64,000 nt of DNA from Oerskovia flava (GCF_026163685.1 NZ_JAOXSR010000008.1:1-64000), one strand, 5' to 3'. Positions 37,350-46,608 are shown, counted from the stretch's first letter. Numbers and translations are program-made. The notes: generated by a model not told the origin, from the letters alone.

Positions 37350-38378
37350 TCAGCGAGAGCCGTCGCCCTCGCCACCGGGCGGCGTCCCGCCGTCGTCAGT
37401 GTCCCGTGTGCCGGCAGACGCCCCGTCCACCGGCGTCGTTCCGGTCCGGCGCGGGATCCTGCCCGACGACGCGGCGGGGCCGGAGGGCCCGTCAGGCCCG
37501 GTCCACCCGGCAGGACCGGTCGGCTCAGTGGCCCCGGTCGACGCAGCGGCCCCGGTGTGCTCGGAGGGCTCGGCGGGCGCGACAGGTCCGGCAGGGACGG
37601 CAGGGACGTCGGGCCCGCCGGGCTTCGCCGCGACGGCACCCTCGGGGGTCGCGGGGACCGGACCGGAGGCGTGCGCCGGGCGGACGGAGGGTGCGCTGGC
37701 GCTCGCGCCGAGGACGGACCCGCCCGTGACGACGACGCCGGCGGCCTGGGCCTGGCCGCGCAGGTCGGCGAGCTCGCGTGCGACCGACCGCACCGCGAAG
37801 CCCGACACGATGTGCACGGCACCGGACACGAACGCGTAGAGACCGAAGACGATGACGACGAGCGTCAGCACGTCCACCGCGTCGAGCGGCCGGGTCACGA
37901 GCAGCAGCCCGAACAGCGTCGACACGATGCCGAAGGTGAGCATCCATGCCCAGCCGAGGTCACGGTTGCGCAGGAGCCCGGCCGCGCCGACGATCGAGAC
38001 GATGCCGAGCACGAGCACCCACACGACGAGCACGTAGTACAGCGCCGTCACGGACAGCTCGGGCCAGAACACGACGGCCGCACCGAAGACGATGTTGACG
38101 ACGGCCTGGGCCAGCCACCACGTCCACCCCACCTGCTGGCGGTGCGCGAGCCCCTGCACCGCGACGAGCACGCCGTCCGCGACGAGGAACGCCCCGAACA
38201 CCAGGCGCAGGATCTCGAGGGACTCCAGCGGCTCGATCATGAGCAGCAGGCCCAGCACGATGAGCAGCACACCCCGGATGACCGGCAGCCACCACACGTT
38301 GCGGAACGCGTTCGGCAGCTCGGGTGCCGTCGCCGCGTCGGCGCCGCCCTCGGCCGCGCGATTCTTCCTCCTGGCCAT
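37350..38378 (-). CDS. HdeD-family membrane protein with long cytoplasmic tail
   Basis: A 342-residue protein. Residues about 25-210 hold six helices in the HdeD/DUF308 pattern (WWLPVIRGVLLIVLGLLLMI, LVFGAFLVADGVLVAVQG, VNIVFGAAVVFWPELSV). A tail of about 130 residues rich in Pro, Gly, Ala and Thr follows, which the HdeD protein at 18353-18961 lacks. The ATG at 38378 follows AGGTGG; an upstream TTG is less likely. The tail may bind partners; function unknown. Confidence 0.85.
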   Translation of the reverse strand: MARRKNRAAEGGADAATAPELPNAFRNVWWLPVIRGVLLIVLGLLLMIEPLESLEILRLVFGAFLVADGVLVAVQGLAHRQQVGWTWWLAQAVVNIVFGAAVVFWPELSVTALYYVLVVWVLVLGIVSIVGAAGLLRNRDLGWAWMLTFGIVSTLFGLLLVTRPLDAVDVLTLVVIVFGLYAFVSGAVHIVSGFAVRSVARELADLRGQAQAAGVVVTGGSVLGASASAPSVRPAHASGPVPATPEGAVAAKPGGPDVPAVPAGPVAPAEPSEHTGAAASTGATEPTGPAGWTGPDGPSGPAASSGRIPRRTGTTPVDGASAGTRDTDDGGTPPGGEGDGSR

Positions 38379-38401
38379 GGCCAACCACCTGTCCGTGTGC
38401 G

Positions 38402-38440
38402 TCGTCGGAAGTGCATCGTCGGAAGTGCGTCGTCGAAGAC
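38402..38440. repeat. 14-bp tandem repeats in the divergent promoter region
   Basis: TCGTCGGAAGTGC units start at 38402 and 38416, with a degenerate third (TCGTCGAAGACGC) at 38430, a strict 14-bp period. They lie 24 bases upstream of the HdeD-type start and may be iterated regulator sites or slippage. The rest of 38441-38559 shows nothing recognisable. Confidence 0.55.
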
Positions 38441-38559
38441 GCGGCGATCTCGCTCATCGTAGGTCGACGTCCGTCACTGTGGCCCGCGACACCACGGCGA
38501 AGCGGTCAAATCACCCGGGGCCTGCGGCCAAATGCCGAGCCTGCCGGGAAGGTGCGTCC

Positions 38560-38575
38560 TACACTCGCAAACATG
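38560..38575 (+). promoter_or_regulatory. leaderless promoter of the pseudokinase/flippase gene
   Basis: TACACT at 38560-38565 lies 7 bases before the ATG at 38573. No Shine-Dalgarno is seen upstream, so the message is probably leaderless. A -35 box is not obvious. Confidence 0.55.
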
Positions 38576-41404
38576 CCCGCTCCACCGTCCGAGCCCGCCG
38601 GGACCGCCGTGCCGGGCACGACGCGACCCACCGTGCGGGTGCACACGGTCGGCAACTACGCGGGCGCCCAGGAAGGGCCTGGTCCGCGCGCCGACGGCGG
38701 CGGAGGTCCGGGGTACGAGCCGCGACCAACGACCGGCACGTTCGAGTCGCTCCTCGGCCGGACACCCCCGACCGACGACGTCGGCCTCGTGCGCGTCGTC
38801 GACACGCCCGAGCAGCGGGTGCGCCACCCGAGCGACCTCGTCGGGATGGTGCTGTGCGCCCTCGGCGTCGCGCTCGTCATGGTCCTCGCGGTCTACGCGC
38901 ACGGCACGACCGCCGGTGTCACGGAAGACGTCCAGGGCTTCTCCACCCTGCTGGTCCGTATCCTGTTCGTCCCCGTCGCCGTGCTCGAGGGCCTGGTGAC
39001 GCTGTTCGTCCCGACGGCGGTCCTCATCGTCCTCGGCGTACGGCGGCTCGGCCGGCAGATCGTCGAGTCGATCGCCGCCGCCACGCTGGGCCTGCTGCTC
39101 GGGTTCCTCGTGTCCTGGGCGGTCCAGGCGTGGGGCTCCACGGAGCTGCTCTTCGGCCTGTCGGCCCGCGTGGACGGCGAGTGGCAGGTCACCATCCCCG
39201 GCTATGTCGCCGCGATCAGCGGGCTCCTCACCGCGGCAGGCCCCCGGACGCGGCGGCGCGTGGTCGGGGTGTCGTGGAACCTGCTGTTCATCGCGCTCGG
39301 TGTCGTCCTCGTCACCGGGCAGGTCTCGCTCCCCGGCATCCTCATCACCCTCCTGCTCGGCCGCCTCGCCGGGCAGACCGTGCGCTACGTCTCCGGGGTC
39401 CGCAGCGAGCGGGCGTACGGCCCCGACCTCGTCGCGGGCGTCCAGCGCGCAGGCTTCCGTCCCAGCGCGCTCGTCCGCGTGCGGGACGTCGCGGACTCCG
39501 CCACCCGCGCCGAGGCCGCGGGCGACCCCATCACCGACGTCAACGCCGCGGGGGAGATCACGGGCGAGGTCCACGTCGGCGTCGTCCGCCGACCAGGGTC
39601 CGACGCCGGCGCCGTCCTCACCGGTGATGCCGACCTCGCCGGCCACCACCTGCCCGGCGCGCGCGCCGCCGACAACGGCACCGACGGACCCGCCGCCGCC
39701 GCGCCGTCCGACCCCTCCGCGATCGCGCTCATGCGCGCGGGCGGCAATCGCGTGTATGCCATGTTCTCCGACGACGGCACGCGGCGGGACGTCGTCGTGC
39801 TCGACGGCGACCGGCAGGTCGTCGGCTTCCTCACCCGGCTGTGGCGGTCCCTGCGCCTGCGCGGCATCGAGGGTCGCAACGCGATCTCCTTGCGCGCGGT
39901 CGCCGAGCGCACCGCGCTGCTCGCCTACGCCGCCCGCGCCGCCGGCGTCCGGACCCCGCGCCTGCTGGGTGTGGCGGAGTCCGACGACTCGATCGTCCTC
40001 GTCCAGGAGCACGCCGACGACGCCGTCTCCCTGCGCGACCTGCCCGTCGACCAGCTCACCGACGACGTCCTCAACGAGGCATGGCACCAGCTCCAGCGTG
40101 CGCACGCCGCCGGGCTGTCCCACCGGGCCCTGACGTCCGACGTCATGCTCGTCACGCGGGACCGCACCCCCGGCGGTGCGCCCGCGGTCTGGCTCACCGG
40201 CTGGGAGCAGGGCGACATCGCCTCGAGCGAGCTCGCCCGTCGTATGGACCTCACCCAGATGGTCGCCCTCCTCGCGCTGCGGGTCGGCGCGCGGCGGGCC
40301 GTCGACTCGGCCGTGAGCGTCCTGCCCGACGACGACATCGCCGCGATCGGCCCGCTCCTGCAGTCCGTGGCCCTGCCGGGCAGCACACGCATCGAGATGC
40401 GCCAGGACAAGGAGTTGCTCAAGGAGCTGCGCAGCGCGCTCGTGGAGCGCCTGCCCGAGGCGGACGTCGAGCCGCAGCGCATCACGCGCTTCGGCGCCCG
40501 CACCGTCATCACGCTGACGGTGACGATCATCGCCGTCACGGTGATCGTCACGACGCTGAACTTCGACCAGATCGCCGACGCCGTGGCGGACGCGAACCCG
40601 TGGTGGGCGGTCATCGCCTTCGCGCTCGGCCTCGTCACGTGGGTGGGGGCGGCGCTGACGTTCGTCGCGTTCTCGCCCGTGCGCCTGCCGATGTGGCGCG
40701 CGATCCTCACCCAGGCGGCGGGCGGGTTCGTGGCGCTCGCCGCCCCTGCGGGCATCGGCCCGGCCGCGCTGAACCTGCGGATGCTCACCCGGCGCGGGGT
40801 GGCGGTGCCGCTCGCCGTCGCGACCGTCGGGCTCGTCCAGGTGTCCCAGTTCGTGGTGACGATCCTGCTGCTCGTCGTGCTCTCGATCTTCACCGGGTCC
40901 GGCGGGCTCAGCGGCCTGCCGTCGACGACGGTCCTCCTCGCCATCGGCGGTGTGGCGGTCGCGATCCTCGCCACCTTGCTCGTTCCCGCGGTGCGCCGGT
41001 GGGTCGTCAGGAAGATCCGCCCCACCCTCGCGCAGGTCTGGCCGCGGCTGTCGGCGATGCTGAGCCAGCCGGGCCGCCTCGCCCTCGGGCTCGGCGGGAA
41101 CGTCATCATGACGCTCGGCTACGTGCTCGCGTTCGACGCCGCGCTCGCGGCGTTCGGCCAGCAGCTCTCGCTCGTCGACGCCGCCGTGATCTACCTGGTC
41201 GGCAACGCGCTGGGCGCCGCCGTGCCGACGCCCGGCGGGCTCGGGACCGTGGAGTTCGCCCTCATCTCCGGCCTGATCGCGGCCGGTGTGCCCGCCGCGA
41301 TCGCGACGTCGGTCTCGGTGCTCTTCCGCGTCGCGACCTACTGGGGCCGCGTGCCCTTCGGCTGGGCGGCGATGCGGTTCCTGCAGCGCAAGGGCGACCT
41401 CTAG
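38573..41404 (+). CDS. membrane protein: N-terminal helices, pseudokinase domain, LPG-synthase/flippase-like domain
   Basis: A 943-residue fusion. Residues 1-85 are cytoplasmic. Residues about 90-300 hold several helices. Residues about 390-640 resemble a protein-kinase or aminoglycoside-phosphotransferase fold (AERTALLAYAARAAGVRTPR, SIVLVQEHADDAVSLRDLP, WHQLQRAHAAGLSHRAL), but the catalytic loop reads SHRALTSDVML without the catalytic Asp, and LTGWEQGD replaces the usual metal-binding motif. Residues about 650-935 match the UPF0104/lysylphosphatidylglycerol-synthase transmembrane region (VALAAPAGIGPAALNLRMLT, GGLGTVEFALISGLIAAGVP). The C-terminal half may flip a lipid, gated by the pseudokinase; this is inference. 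Confidence 0.8.
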   Translation: MPAPPSEPAGTAVPGTTRPTVRVHTVGNYAGAQEGPGPRADGGGGPGYEPRPTTGTFESLLGRTPPTDDVGLVRVVDTPEQRVRHPSDLVGMVLCALGVALVMVLAVYAHGTTAGVTEDVQGFSTLLVRILFVPVAVLEGLVTLFVPTAVLIVLGVRRLGRQIVESIAAATLGLLLGFLVSWAVQAWGSTELLFGLSARVDGEWQVTIPGYVAAISGLLTAAGPRTRRRVVGVSWNLLFIALGVVLVTGQVSLPGILITLLLGRLAGQTVRYVSGVRSERAYGPDLVAGVQRAGFRPSALVRVRDVADSATRAEAAGDPITDVNAAGEITGEVHVGVVRRPGSDAGAVLTGDADLAGHHLPGARAADNGTDGPAAAAPSDPSAIALMRAGGNRVYAMFSDDGTRRDVVVLDGDRQVVGFLTRLWRSLRLRGIEGRNAISLRAVAERTALLAYAARAAGVRTPRLLGVAESDDSIVLVQEHADDAVSLRDLPVDQLTDDVLNEAWHQLQRAHAAGLSHRALTSDVMLVTRDRTPGGAPAVWLTGWEQGDIASSELARRMDLTQMVALLALRVGARRAVDSAVSVLPDDDIAAIGPLLQSVALPGSTRIEMRQDKELLKELRSALVERLPEADVEPQRITRFGARTVITLTVTIIAVTVIVTTLNFDQIADAVADANPWWAVIAFALGLVTWVGAALTFVAFSPVRLPMWRAILTQAAGGFVALAAPAGIGPAALNLRMLTRRGVAVPLAVATVGLVQVSQFVVTILLLVVLSIFTGSGGLSGLPSTTVLLAIGGVAVAILATLLVPAVRRWVVRKIRPTLAQVWPRLSAMLSQPGRLALGLGGNVIMTLGYVLAFDAALAAFGQQLSLVDAAVIYLVGNALGAAVPTPGGLGTVEFALISGLIAAGVPAAIATSVSVLFRVATYWGRVPFGWAAMRFLQRKGDL

Positions 41405-41447
41405 CCCACCACCTGTCCCTGGGCGACGGCGAGAACGCGGCGCGGGG

Positions 41448-42224
41448 TCAGGGCCTCGTCGGTGCGGTGAGGATCTCGGCACCGTCGGGGGTGATCGCGA
41501 TGGTGTGCTCGCTGTGCGCCGTCCGGCTGCCGGTCGCGCTGCGCAGCGTCCACCCGTCGGCGTCGGTGACGAGGTCGGCGGTGTCCGCCATGACCCACGG
41601 CTCCAGGGCGAGCAGCAGACCCGGGCGCAGCCGGTACCCCCGGCCGGGCCGACCGGTGTTCGACACGTGCGGGTCCTGGTGCATCGTCGACCCGATGCCG
41701 TGACCGCCGAACTCGGTGTTGACGAGGTACCCCGCCTCGCCGAGGACCGTGCCGATGGCGTGGGAGACGTCGCCGGTCCGGGCCCCGGGCCTGGCCGCGG
41801 CGATCCCGGCGGTCAGCGCCCGCTCGGTCACGGCGATCATCGCGACGCTCTCCGCGGGCCTCGCCTCGCCGACGAGGAAGCTGATCGCCGAGTCCGCGGC
41901 GACCCCGCCGTGCGAGACGGCGAGGTCGAGCGTCAGCAGGTCGCCGTCGGCGAGCGCGTAGTCGTGCGGCATCCCATGGAGTACCGCGTCGTTGACCGCC
42001 GTGCAGATGTAGTGACCGAAGGGCCCGCGCCCGAACGACGGCGCGTAGTCGACGTAGCAGGACTGCGCCCCCGCCTCGACGATCAGGTCCCGCGCCCACC
42101 GGTCGATCTCCAGGAGGTTCGTGCCGACCGTGCTGCGACGCTTCAGCGTCTGCAGGATGTCGCCCACCAGGGCGCCCGTGACCCGTGCCTGGGCAAGCTC
42201 GGTGGGGTGGAGGATCTCGATCAT
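41448..42224 (-). CDS. map: type I methionine aminopeptidase
   Basis: A 258-residue metalloenzyme that removes N-terminal Met. The five metal ligands are visible: two Asp in LLTLDLAVSHGGVAADSAIS, His in FGGHGIG, Glu in LLALEPWV and Glu in AHSEHTIAIT. The ATG at 42224 follows AGAAGGG; the frame upstream is not favoured. It is divergent from a small XRE regulator with 64 bases between starts. This is not the canonical ribosomal-protein-operon copy, so it is probably a second, conditionally expressed enzyme. Confidence 0.92.
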   Translation of the reverse strand: MIEILHPTELAQARVTGALVGDILQTLKRRSTVGTNLLEIDRWARDLIVEAGAQSCYVDYAPSFGRGPFGHYICTAVNDAVLHGMPHDYALADGDLLTLDLAVSHGGVAADSAISFLVGEARPAESVAMIAVTERALTAGIAAARPGARTGDVSHAIGTVLGEAGYLVNTEFGGHGIGSTMHQDPHVSNTGRPGRGYRLRPGLLLALEPWVMADTADLVTDADGWTLRSATGSRTAHSEHTIAITPDGAEILTAPTRP

Positions 42225-42252
42225 GGGACGCCCTTCTGGAGTGACCAATAAC

Positions 42253-42282
42253 TATCCCGGTAAGGGTATCCCGGTCTAGTAT
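42253..42282. promoter_or_regulatory. map/xre divergent control region with direct repeats
   Basis: TATCCCGGT occurs at 42253-42261 and 42267-42275, 14 bp apart, with GGGTA between. TAGTAT at 42277-42282 is a -10 box 6 bases before the xre ATG, so that message is leaderless. The repeats lie where they would block both promoters and are good candidates for XRE binding. Confidence 0.65.
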
Positions 42283-42288
42283 CGGATC

Positions 42289-42591
42289 ATGGTCAGGTTG
42301 CCGCTCACTCCCGCCGAGGTCGAGCGCGGCCGGCGTCTCGGCGCTCTGCTGCGCCGCGCCCGGGGTACGCGCTCGATGCTCGAGACCGCGCTCGCCGCAC
42401 GCGTCTCACCGGAGACCCTCCGCAAGATCGAGTCGGGCCGCGTCGCGACCCCTGCCTTTCCGACGGTCGCAGCGATCGCCGAGGTCCTCGGCCTCTCCCT
42501 CGACGACGTATGGGCCGAGATCACCCGGACCGACGACGACGCCGTGCCCGCAGACGCCCGTCTCCGCGTCCGCGAGCCGCTGGCCTCGTAG
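42289..42591 (+). CDS. XRE-family helix-turn-helix regulator
   Basis: A 100-residue DNA-binding protein. Residues about 15-70 form the Cro/C1-type fold: LGALLRRARGTRSMLETALA, VSPETLRKIESGRVATPAFP and VAAIAEVLGLSLDDVWAEI. No ligand domain is present. It faces map across a 64-base region with direct repeats and probably represses map and itself. The pairing of an orphan map gene with a small XRE gene recurs in actinobacteria as far as I recall; this should be checked. Confidence 0.88.
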   Translation: MVRLPLTPAEVERGRRLGALLRRARGTRSMLETALAARVSPETLRKIESGRVATPAFPTVAAIAEVLGLSLDDVWAEITRTDDDAVPADARLRVREPLAS

Positions 42592-42603
42592 CGCCCGACG
42601 ACG

Positions 42604-45600
42604 TCAGCGAAGGTCGCGCAGGTACGCCCCGGCGCCGCCCGCCGCGGCGATCCGCCGCTCGTAGTACGTCGCGAGGATCAGCAGGAGACCACCGGCCGCG
42701 GCCAGGGTGAGCATCCACGGTCCGGCCGAGATCGCGGTGCCGAGCTGGGTGAGGAACACGACGAGGATCTCGACGGGCAGCACGACCACCCCGAGCCAGA
42801 ACGGCGCCGCCAGGTGCCGGCGCGTCCCGGCGAGGACGAGCGCGAGCGCGATCGCCACCACCAGCATGGCCCGCCACGTGCGGGCGTCGGTGTACGTCGC
42901 GAGCACCGACGGGCCCAGGAGCGCGAGGATCCCCGGCGCCAGGGTGGGCCACGACCCGACGAACCCGAGCGGCCACCCGCCGCCGGCGCGGGCGGGTGCA
43001 CCGGGCGCTCCTGGCGCGCCGGGTGCACCTGTACCGACCAGACCCTGCATGCGCGCCGCGAGGAGGCCGGCGGCCAGGAGGCCGACGCCCAGCGGCAGCG
43101 AGAAGACCTCGACGCGCAGCTCGCGCGGCGACCAGGCGGCGATCGCCGTCGCGAGCGCGAGCAGCCAGACGAACCACGCCGGAGGCAGGTCCAGGTCGCC
43201 CCGCAGGGCGCGACGCACGGCCACCACGACGAGGACGAGGAGCGCGATCTCGACCGTCCAGAGGATCGTGATCACGGCCCACGAGGACTGCACCGCCGCG
43301 ACCGGGCCGACAACACCCAGCGCCAGCGCGGGCGCGGCCCACCACCGGGCGGCCCGCAGCCGCCACCGGTCCGTCGCGAGCGCGGCGACGAGCCGCATGG
43401 CGAGCGCGGCGATGCCCGCGGCGACGAGCGACCAGCCGAGCGCCGCGAGGAAGAGCGCCGTGCCGCGGTCGTCCGCGGCGGACGACTGCGCGGCGATCCG
43501 CAGCGCCTCGACGGCGCCCGTCACGGTGACGGCCGCGGCCGTCACCGCCAGCCGGAGCGCGAGACCGCGCCACCAGGTCGCCCGAGCGGTCGGACGCCCC
43601 GCACGGAGGCGGGACCACGCCGCGCCGGCGACCCCGGCCGCTGCCAGGGCGAGGAGCACGACCGGGCGCACGCCCGCGACGTCGGGCCGCAGGACCTGGG
43701 CGACGAGCGAGGGCCCGACGAGGAGCACCAGGCCGGTGCTCGTCAGCCGCCACCAGCGATCGTTCCGGCGCGCGAGCCACGCACCGACGAGGACCGCGGC
43801 GAGCGCCGGCGGTGCGGTGTACGCCTCGACGAGCCCCACGCCGGTCTCGAACAGCGTGGTCCACAGCGCGCCGACCCACAGGACGGCGCTGAGCCACCAG
43901 GTGGGGTGCCGGTCGGGTTCGCGGGCCACGACCGCGGCGCCCGCGGCGAGGAGGGTGAGGACGACGACCGTCGTCTGCGTCCCGGCTGCCTCCCGCACGA
44001 GGGCGAGGAGCAGGGTGACGCCCGCCGTGGCGAGGACGCTCGTCTCGACGGCGACGCGCACGCTCCTCGACGCCTCGCGGTCGAGACCGTGGGCGGCGAG
44101 GCGGTCGGCGAGCGGGCGGGCGGCGATCGCGACGGCCGCGCAGGCGACGGCCACGATCGGCAGAACGACGGGTGAGCCGCTGCGCAGGACCTGGGCGCCG
44201 ACGTTCACGAGGACGACGGCAGCGGTCGGGAGCACCAGCCAGGCGGAACCCGCGCGCAGGACCGGTGAGGTCCCCGGGCGCCGGGTCACGACGAGCACGA
44301 TCTCGAGGGCGAGCATGACGGCCGCCGCGCCGGCGGACCACCACGTGCGCTCGGTGACGACGGTCGCGACGCCGGCGACGAAGGGCAGCGCCGACGTCGC
44401 GAGGACGGCCCACCACGTGTCCCGGTCCACGCGGCGCACCAGCGTGACGACGAGCGCGGTCACCGACGCGGCGGCCGACACCGTGCTCAGGGCGGGGATC
44501 GCGCCGAGCCCAGCCCAGCCGAGGCCGACCCCGAGCGCGAGCAGGGCGTAGCCGTACCCGACCGCGACGAGGTACGGGCCCACGGCCGTCGGTAGCGCAC
44601 GACGGGCGAGGAGCGCGAGGGCGAGCAGGACGGCGGCGCCGGCGAGGACCGTCGGGCGCGAGACCCACGAGGCGAGCGTCCCGAGCGCGGTGACGCCGAA
44701 CGCCGTCGTGAGGGCGGACGCCCGCCAGCCCCGGAGCTCGGGGCCGGTGAGCGGTGCGCGCAGACCGGGGACGCGCCGCAGGACGTGCGTCGCCCGGACG
44801 GCCGCGACGACGGCGCCGCTGCGCCACGGCCCCGCTGCGAGGAACAGGGTCGCGGCCGAGGCGGCGGCGAGCGCGAGGGTCGTCACGGGGTGCCACGCCG
44901 GGTGGAACACGAGCGCGGCCAGGAGGAAGCCGGCGATCCAGGGCGACGTCCCCCGACCGAACACGACCACCGCGGCCGGTCGCTCGGCAGTGGCCGGCCC
45001 CTCGGTGGTGGCGCCCGGCCCGCCCGCCGCCGGGGTCCCGCCCGCGGGGGCGGTCAGCCCGAGCCGACCGGCCACGATCGCGCCCACGAGCAGCAGGGCG
45101 AGAGCGGTGACGGACGCGGTCGCCCACGCCACCTCCGCGAAGGGCCCCAGGCCGTCCCCGGCGCTGCCGAGGGGTGCGCGTGGGACGCGCGACGCGGCGT
45201 CGCCCGGACGGACGTCGACCAGGACGGACAGCAGACGCCCGGCGGCCAGGGCGCCGGCCGGCACGGCGGCCAGGGCGAGCACCCCGCACCCGCCCGCGAG
45301 CACGGCGCGGCGCGCGCTCGCCCCGCGGCCCGTGGTCGCACGGGAGCTCGCGACGATCAGCCCGAGCCAGGTCACGAGCGCGATCGCCGGGACGAGGGCC
45401 AGGACCCATGCCGACGGGTCGACCCCGAGCAGCGCTGCCGCGAGGACCCCCGCCGCGCCGGCGACGCACCACCACGCCTGCTGCCGTGTCGCGTACGCCA
45501 GGACGACGGCCGTCCCGCCTGCGGCAGCCGTCGCGATCGCCGTCCCGCTCGCCACCGACAGCACTCCGACCGGCGGCAGCCCGAGCGCCACGAGGAGAGC

Positions 45601-46608
45601 CGCGGGGAAGGTCAGGCAACGGGCGACGGCCAGGACCGTGCGCTCGACGACCAGCTCGCTGCCCACGCGGGGTCCCGCCCACCGGGCCACGGGCCCGGCC
45701 GTCAGCGTCAGGAGGGTCGAGGCCAGCAGCGCGACGGTGACCGCCCACGCACCCGCGGCGGCATCACCGTCGCTGCCCGGGGACGGCGCCGCCGCGGCCT
45801 GGCTGATCGCCGCGGCGAGCACCAGCGGGACCGCGGGCGCCAGGAGCAGCGCACCGGCGACCCAGGTGCGCACCCGCACTCGTTGCCCGAGCGCGGCGAG
45901 CACGGCGACGATCACCGTGAGCAGCCCGGACCGCAGGAGCGCCGAGCCGCCCGGAGCCGCGACGTCGACGGCGCGCACCACCAGCTCGGCGTCGACGAGG
46001 AGGAGCACGACGACGAGCGCCCCGACCGACTCGGCCGACGCCGTCAGCGACAGGCGCCGCAGGAGCGCGACCGCACCGGCCGCGAGGACCGTCACCACGC
46101 CCGTGACGAGCGCACGCAGCGCGAGCGAGTCGGCGAACGTGAAGAACACGAAGACGATCACCGCGACCGCGAGCAGCCCCGCACCCGCCGCGGCGAGGAC
46201 AGGCTGCAGCCCGACCGTCGACGAGGAGGGGCGCGGCGCGGGCCGAGGCGCGGAGTAGGTCCGGGTCGTGGGGACCGGTGCGAGCCCCACGGCGGCCTGG
46301 GCTACCGGTCGGGTCGCGGCAGGTCCGGGCGCGGCCGGGCGGGGCGCCGCGGAAGGTGCCGGGGCGGACCCCGGAGCCGAACGGGCGTGCGCGGGCTGCG
46401 CGGCGCGCAGGGCCTCGAGGGCCTGCTGCCGCTGCTGCAGGGCGCGGAACGCCGCCTCGGACGCGTCGGCGACGTCCTGCGCGGCCTGACCGGTGAGCAG
46501 CAGTCCGCAGCGGTCGCACCGCGTCGAGGCGAGCACCGCCGCGCACGCCGGGCACGACCGGGTGTCGGGCAGCCGCGTCAGCGCGGCGTGGACCCAGGCT
46601 TCTGTCAT
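42604..46608 (-). CDS. giant polytopic membrane protein (SCO7613-like)
   Basis: A 1334-residue protein. The N-terminus holds a zinc-ribbon-like pair of knuckles, CPAC at residues 19-22 and CDRC at 31-34. A helical region rich in Gln/Ala (AFRALQQRQQALEALRAAQP) and a Pro/Ala linker follow. From about residue 130 to the end there are dozens of short hydrophobic segments of similar length, with no enzymatic motif I recognise. The architecture agrees with the actinobacterial family named after the SCO7613 C-terminal domain, whose function is unknown. 46609-46693 upstream holds no gene. Confidence 0.8.
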   Translation of the reverse strand: MTEAWVHAALTRLPDTRSCPACAAVLASTRCDRCGLLLTGQAAQDVADASEAAFRALQQRQQALEALRAAQPAHARSAPGSAPAPSAAPRPAAPGPAATRPVAQAAVGLAPVPTTRTYSAPRPAPRPSSSTVGLQPVLAAAGAGLLAVAVIVFVFFTFADSLALRALVTGVVTVLAAGAVALLRRLSLTASAESVGALVVVLLLVDAELVVRAVDVAAPGGSALLRSGLLTVIVAVLAALGQRVRVRTWVAGALLLAPAVPLVLAAAISQAAAAPSPGSDGDAAAGAWAVTVALLASTLLTLTAGPVARWAGPRVGSELVVERTVLAVARCLTFPAALLVALGLPPVGVLSVASGTAIATAAAGGTAVVLAYATRQQAWWCVAGAAGVLAAALLGVDPSAWVLALVPAIALVTWLGLIVASSRATTGRGASARRAVLAGGCGVLALAAVPAGALAAGRLLSVLVDVRPGDAASRVPRAPLGSAGDGLGPFAEVAWATASVTALALLLVGAIVAGRLGLTAPAGGTPAAGGPGATTEGPATAERPAAVVVFGRGTSPWIAGFLLAALVFHPAWHPVTTLALAAASAATLFLAAGPWRSGAVVAAVRATHVLRRVPGLRAPLTGPELRGWRASALTTAFGVTALGTLASWVSRPTVLAGAAVLLALALLARRALPTAVGPYLVAVGYGYALLALGVGLGWAGLGAIPALSTVSAAASVTALVVTLVRRVDRDTWWAVLATSALPFVAGVATVVTERTWWSAGAAAVMLALEIVLVVTRRPGTSPVLRAGSAWLVLPTAAVVLVNVGAQVLRSGSPVVLPIVAVACAAVAIAARPLADRLAAHGLDREASRSVRVAVETSVLATAGVTLLLALVREAAGTQTTVVVLTLLAAGAAVVAREPDRHPTWWLSAVLWVGALWTTLFETGVGLVEAYTAPPALAAVLVGAWLARRNDRWWRLTSTGLVLLVGPSLVAQVLRPDVAGVRPVVLLALAAAGVAGAAWSRLRAGRPTARATWWRGLALRLAVTAAAVTVTGAVEALRIAAQSSAADDRGTALFLAALGWSLVAAGIAALAMRLVAALATDRWRLRAARWWAAPALALGVVGPVAAVQSSWAVITILWTVEIALLVLVVVAVRRALRGDLDLPPAWFVWLLALATAIAAWSPRELRVEVFSLPLGVGLLAAGLLAARMQGLVGTGAPGAPGAPGAPARAGGGWPLGFVGSWPTLAPGILALLGPSVLATYTDARTWRAMLVVAIALALVLAGTRRHLAAPFWLGVVVLPVEILVVFLTQLGTAISAGPWMLTLAAAGGLLLILATYYERRIAAAGGAGAYLRDLR

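Noticed and set aside
38474-41482. 1002-codon minus-strand open frame opposite the pseudokinase/flippase gene
   Set aside because: Its composition is Arg/Gly/His/Asp-rich with no domain, which is what the complement of a high-GC gene gives; the plus-strand frame has coherent helices and family motifs.
42521-45748. 1075-codon minus-strand frame within the 1334-residue membrane gene
   Set aside because: Arg/Gly/Pro-rich shadow in another frame of the same strand; the chosen frame has regular membrane segments and ends at both sides at sensible sites.
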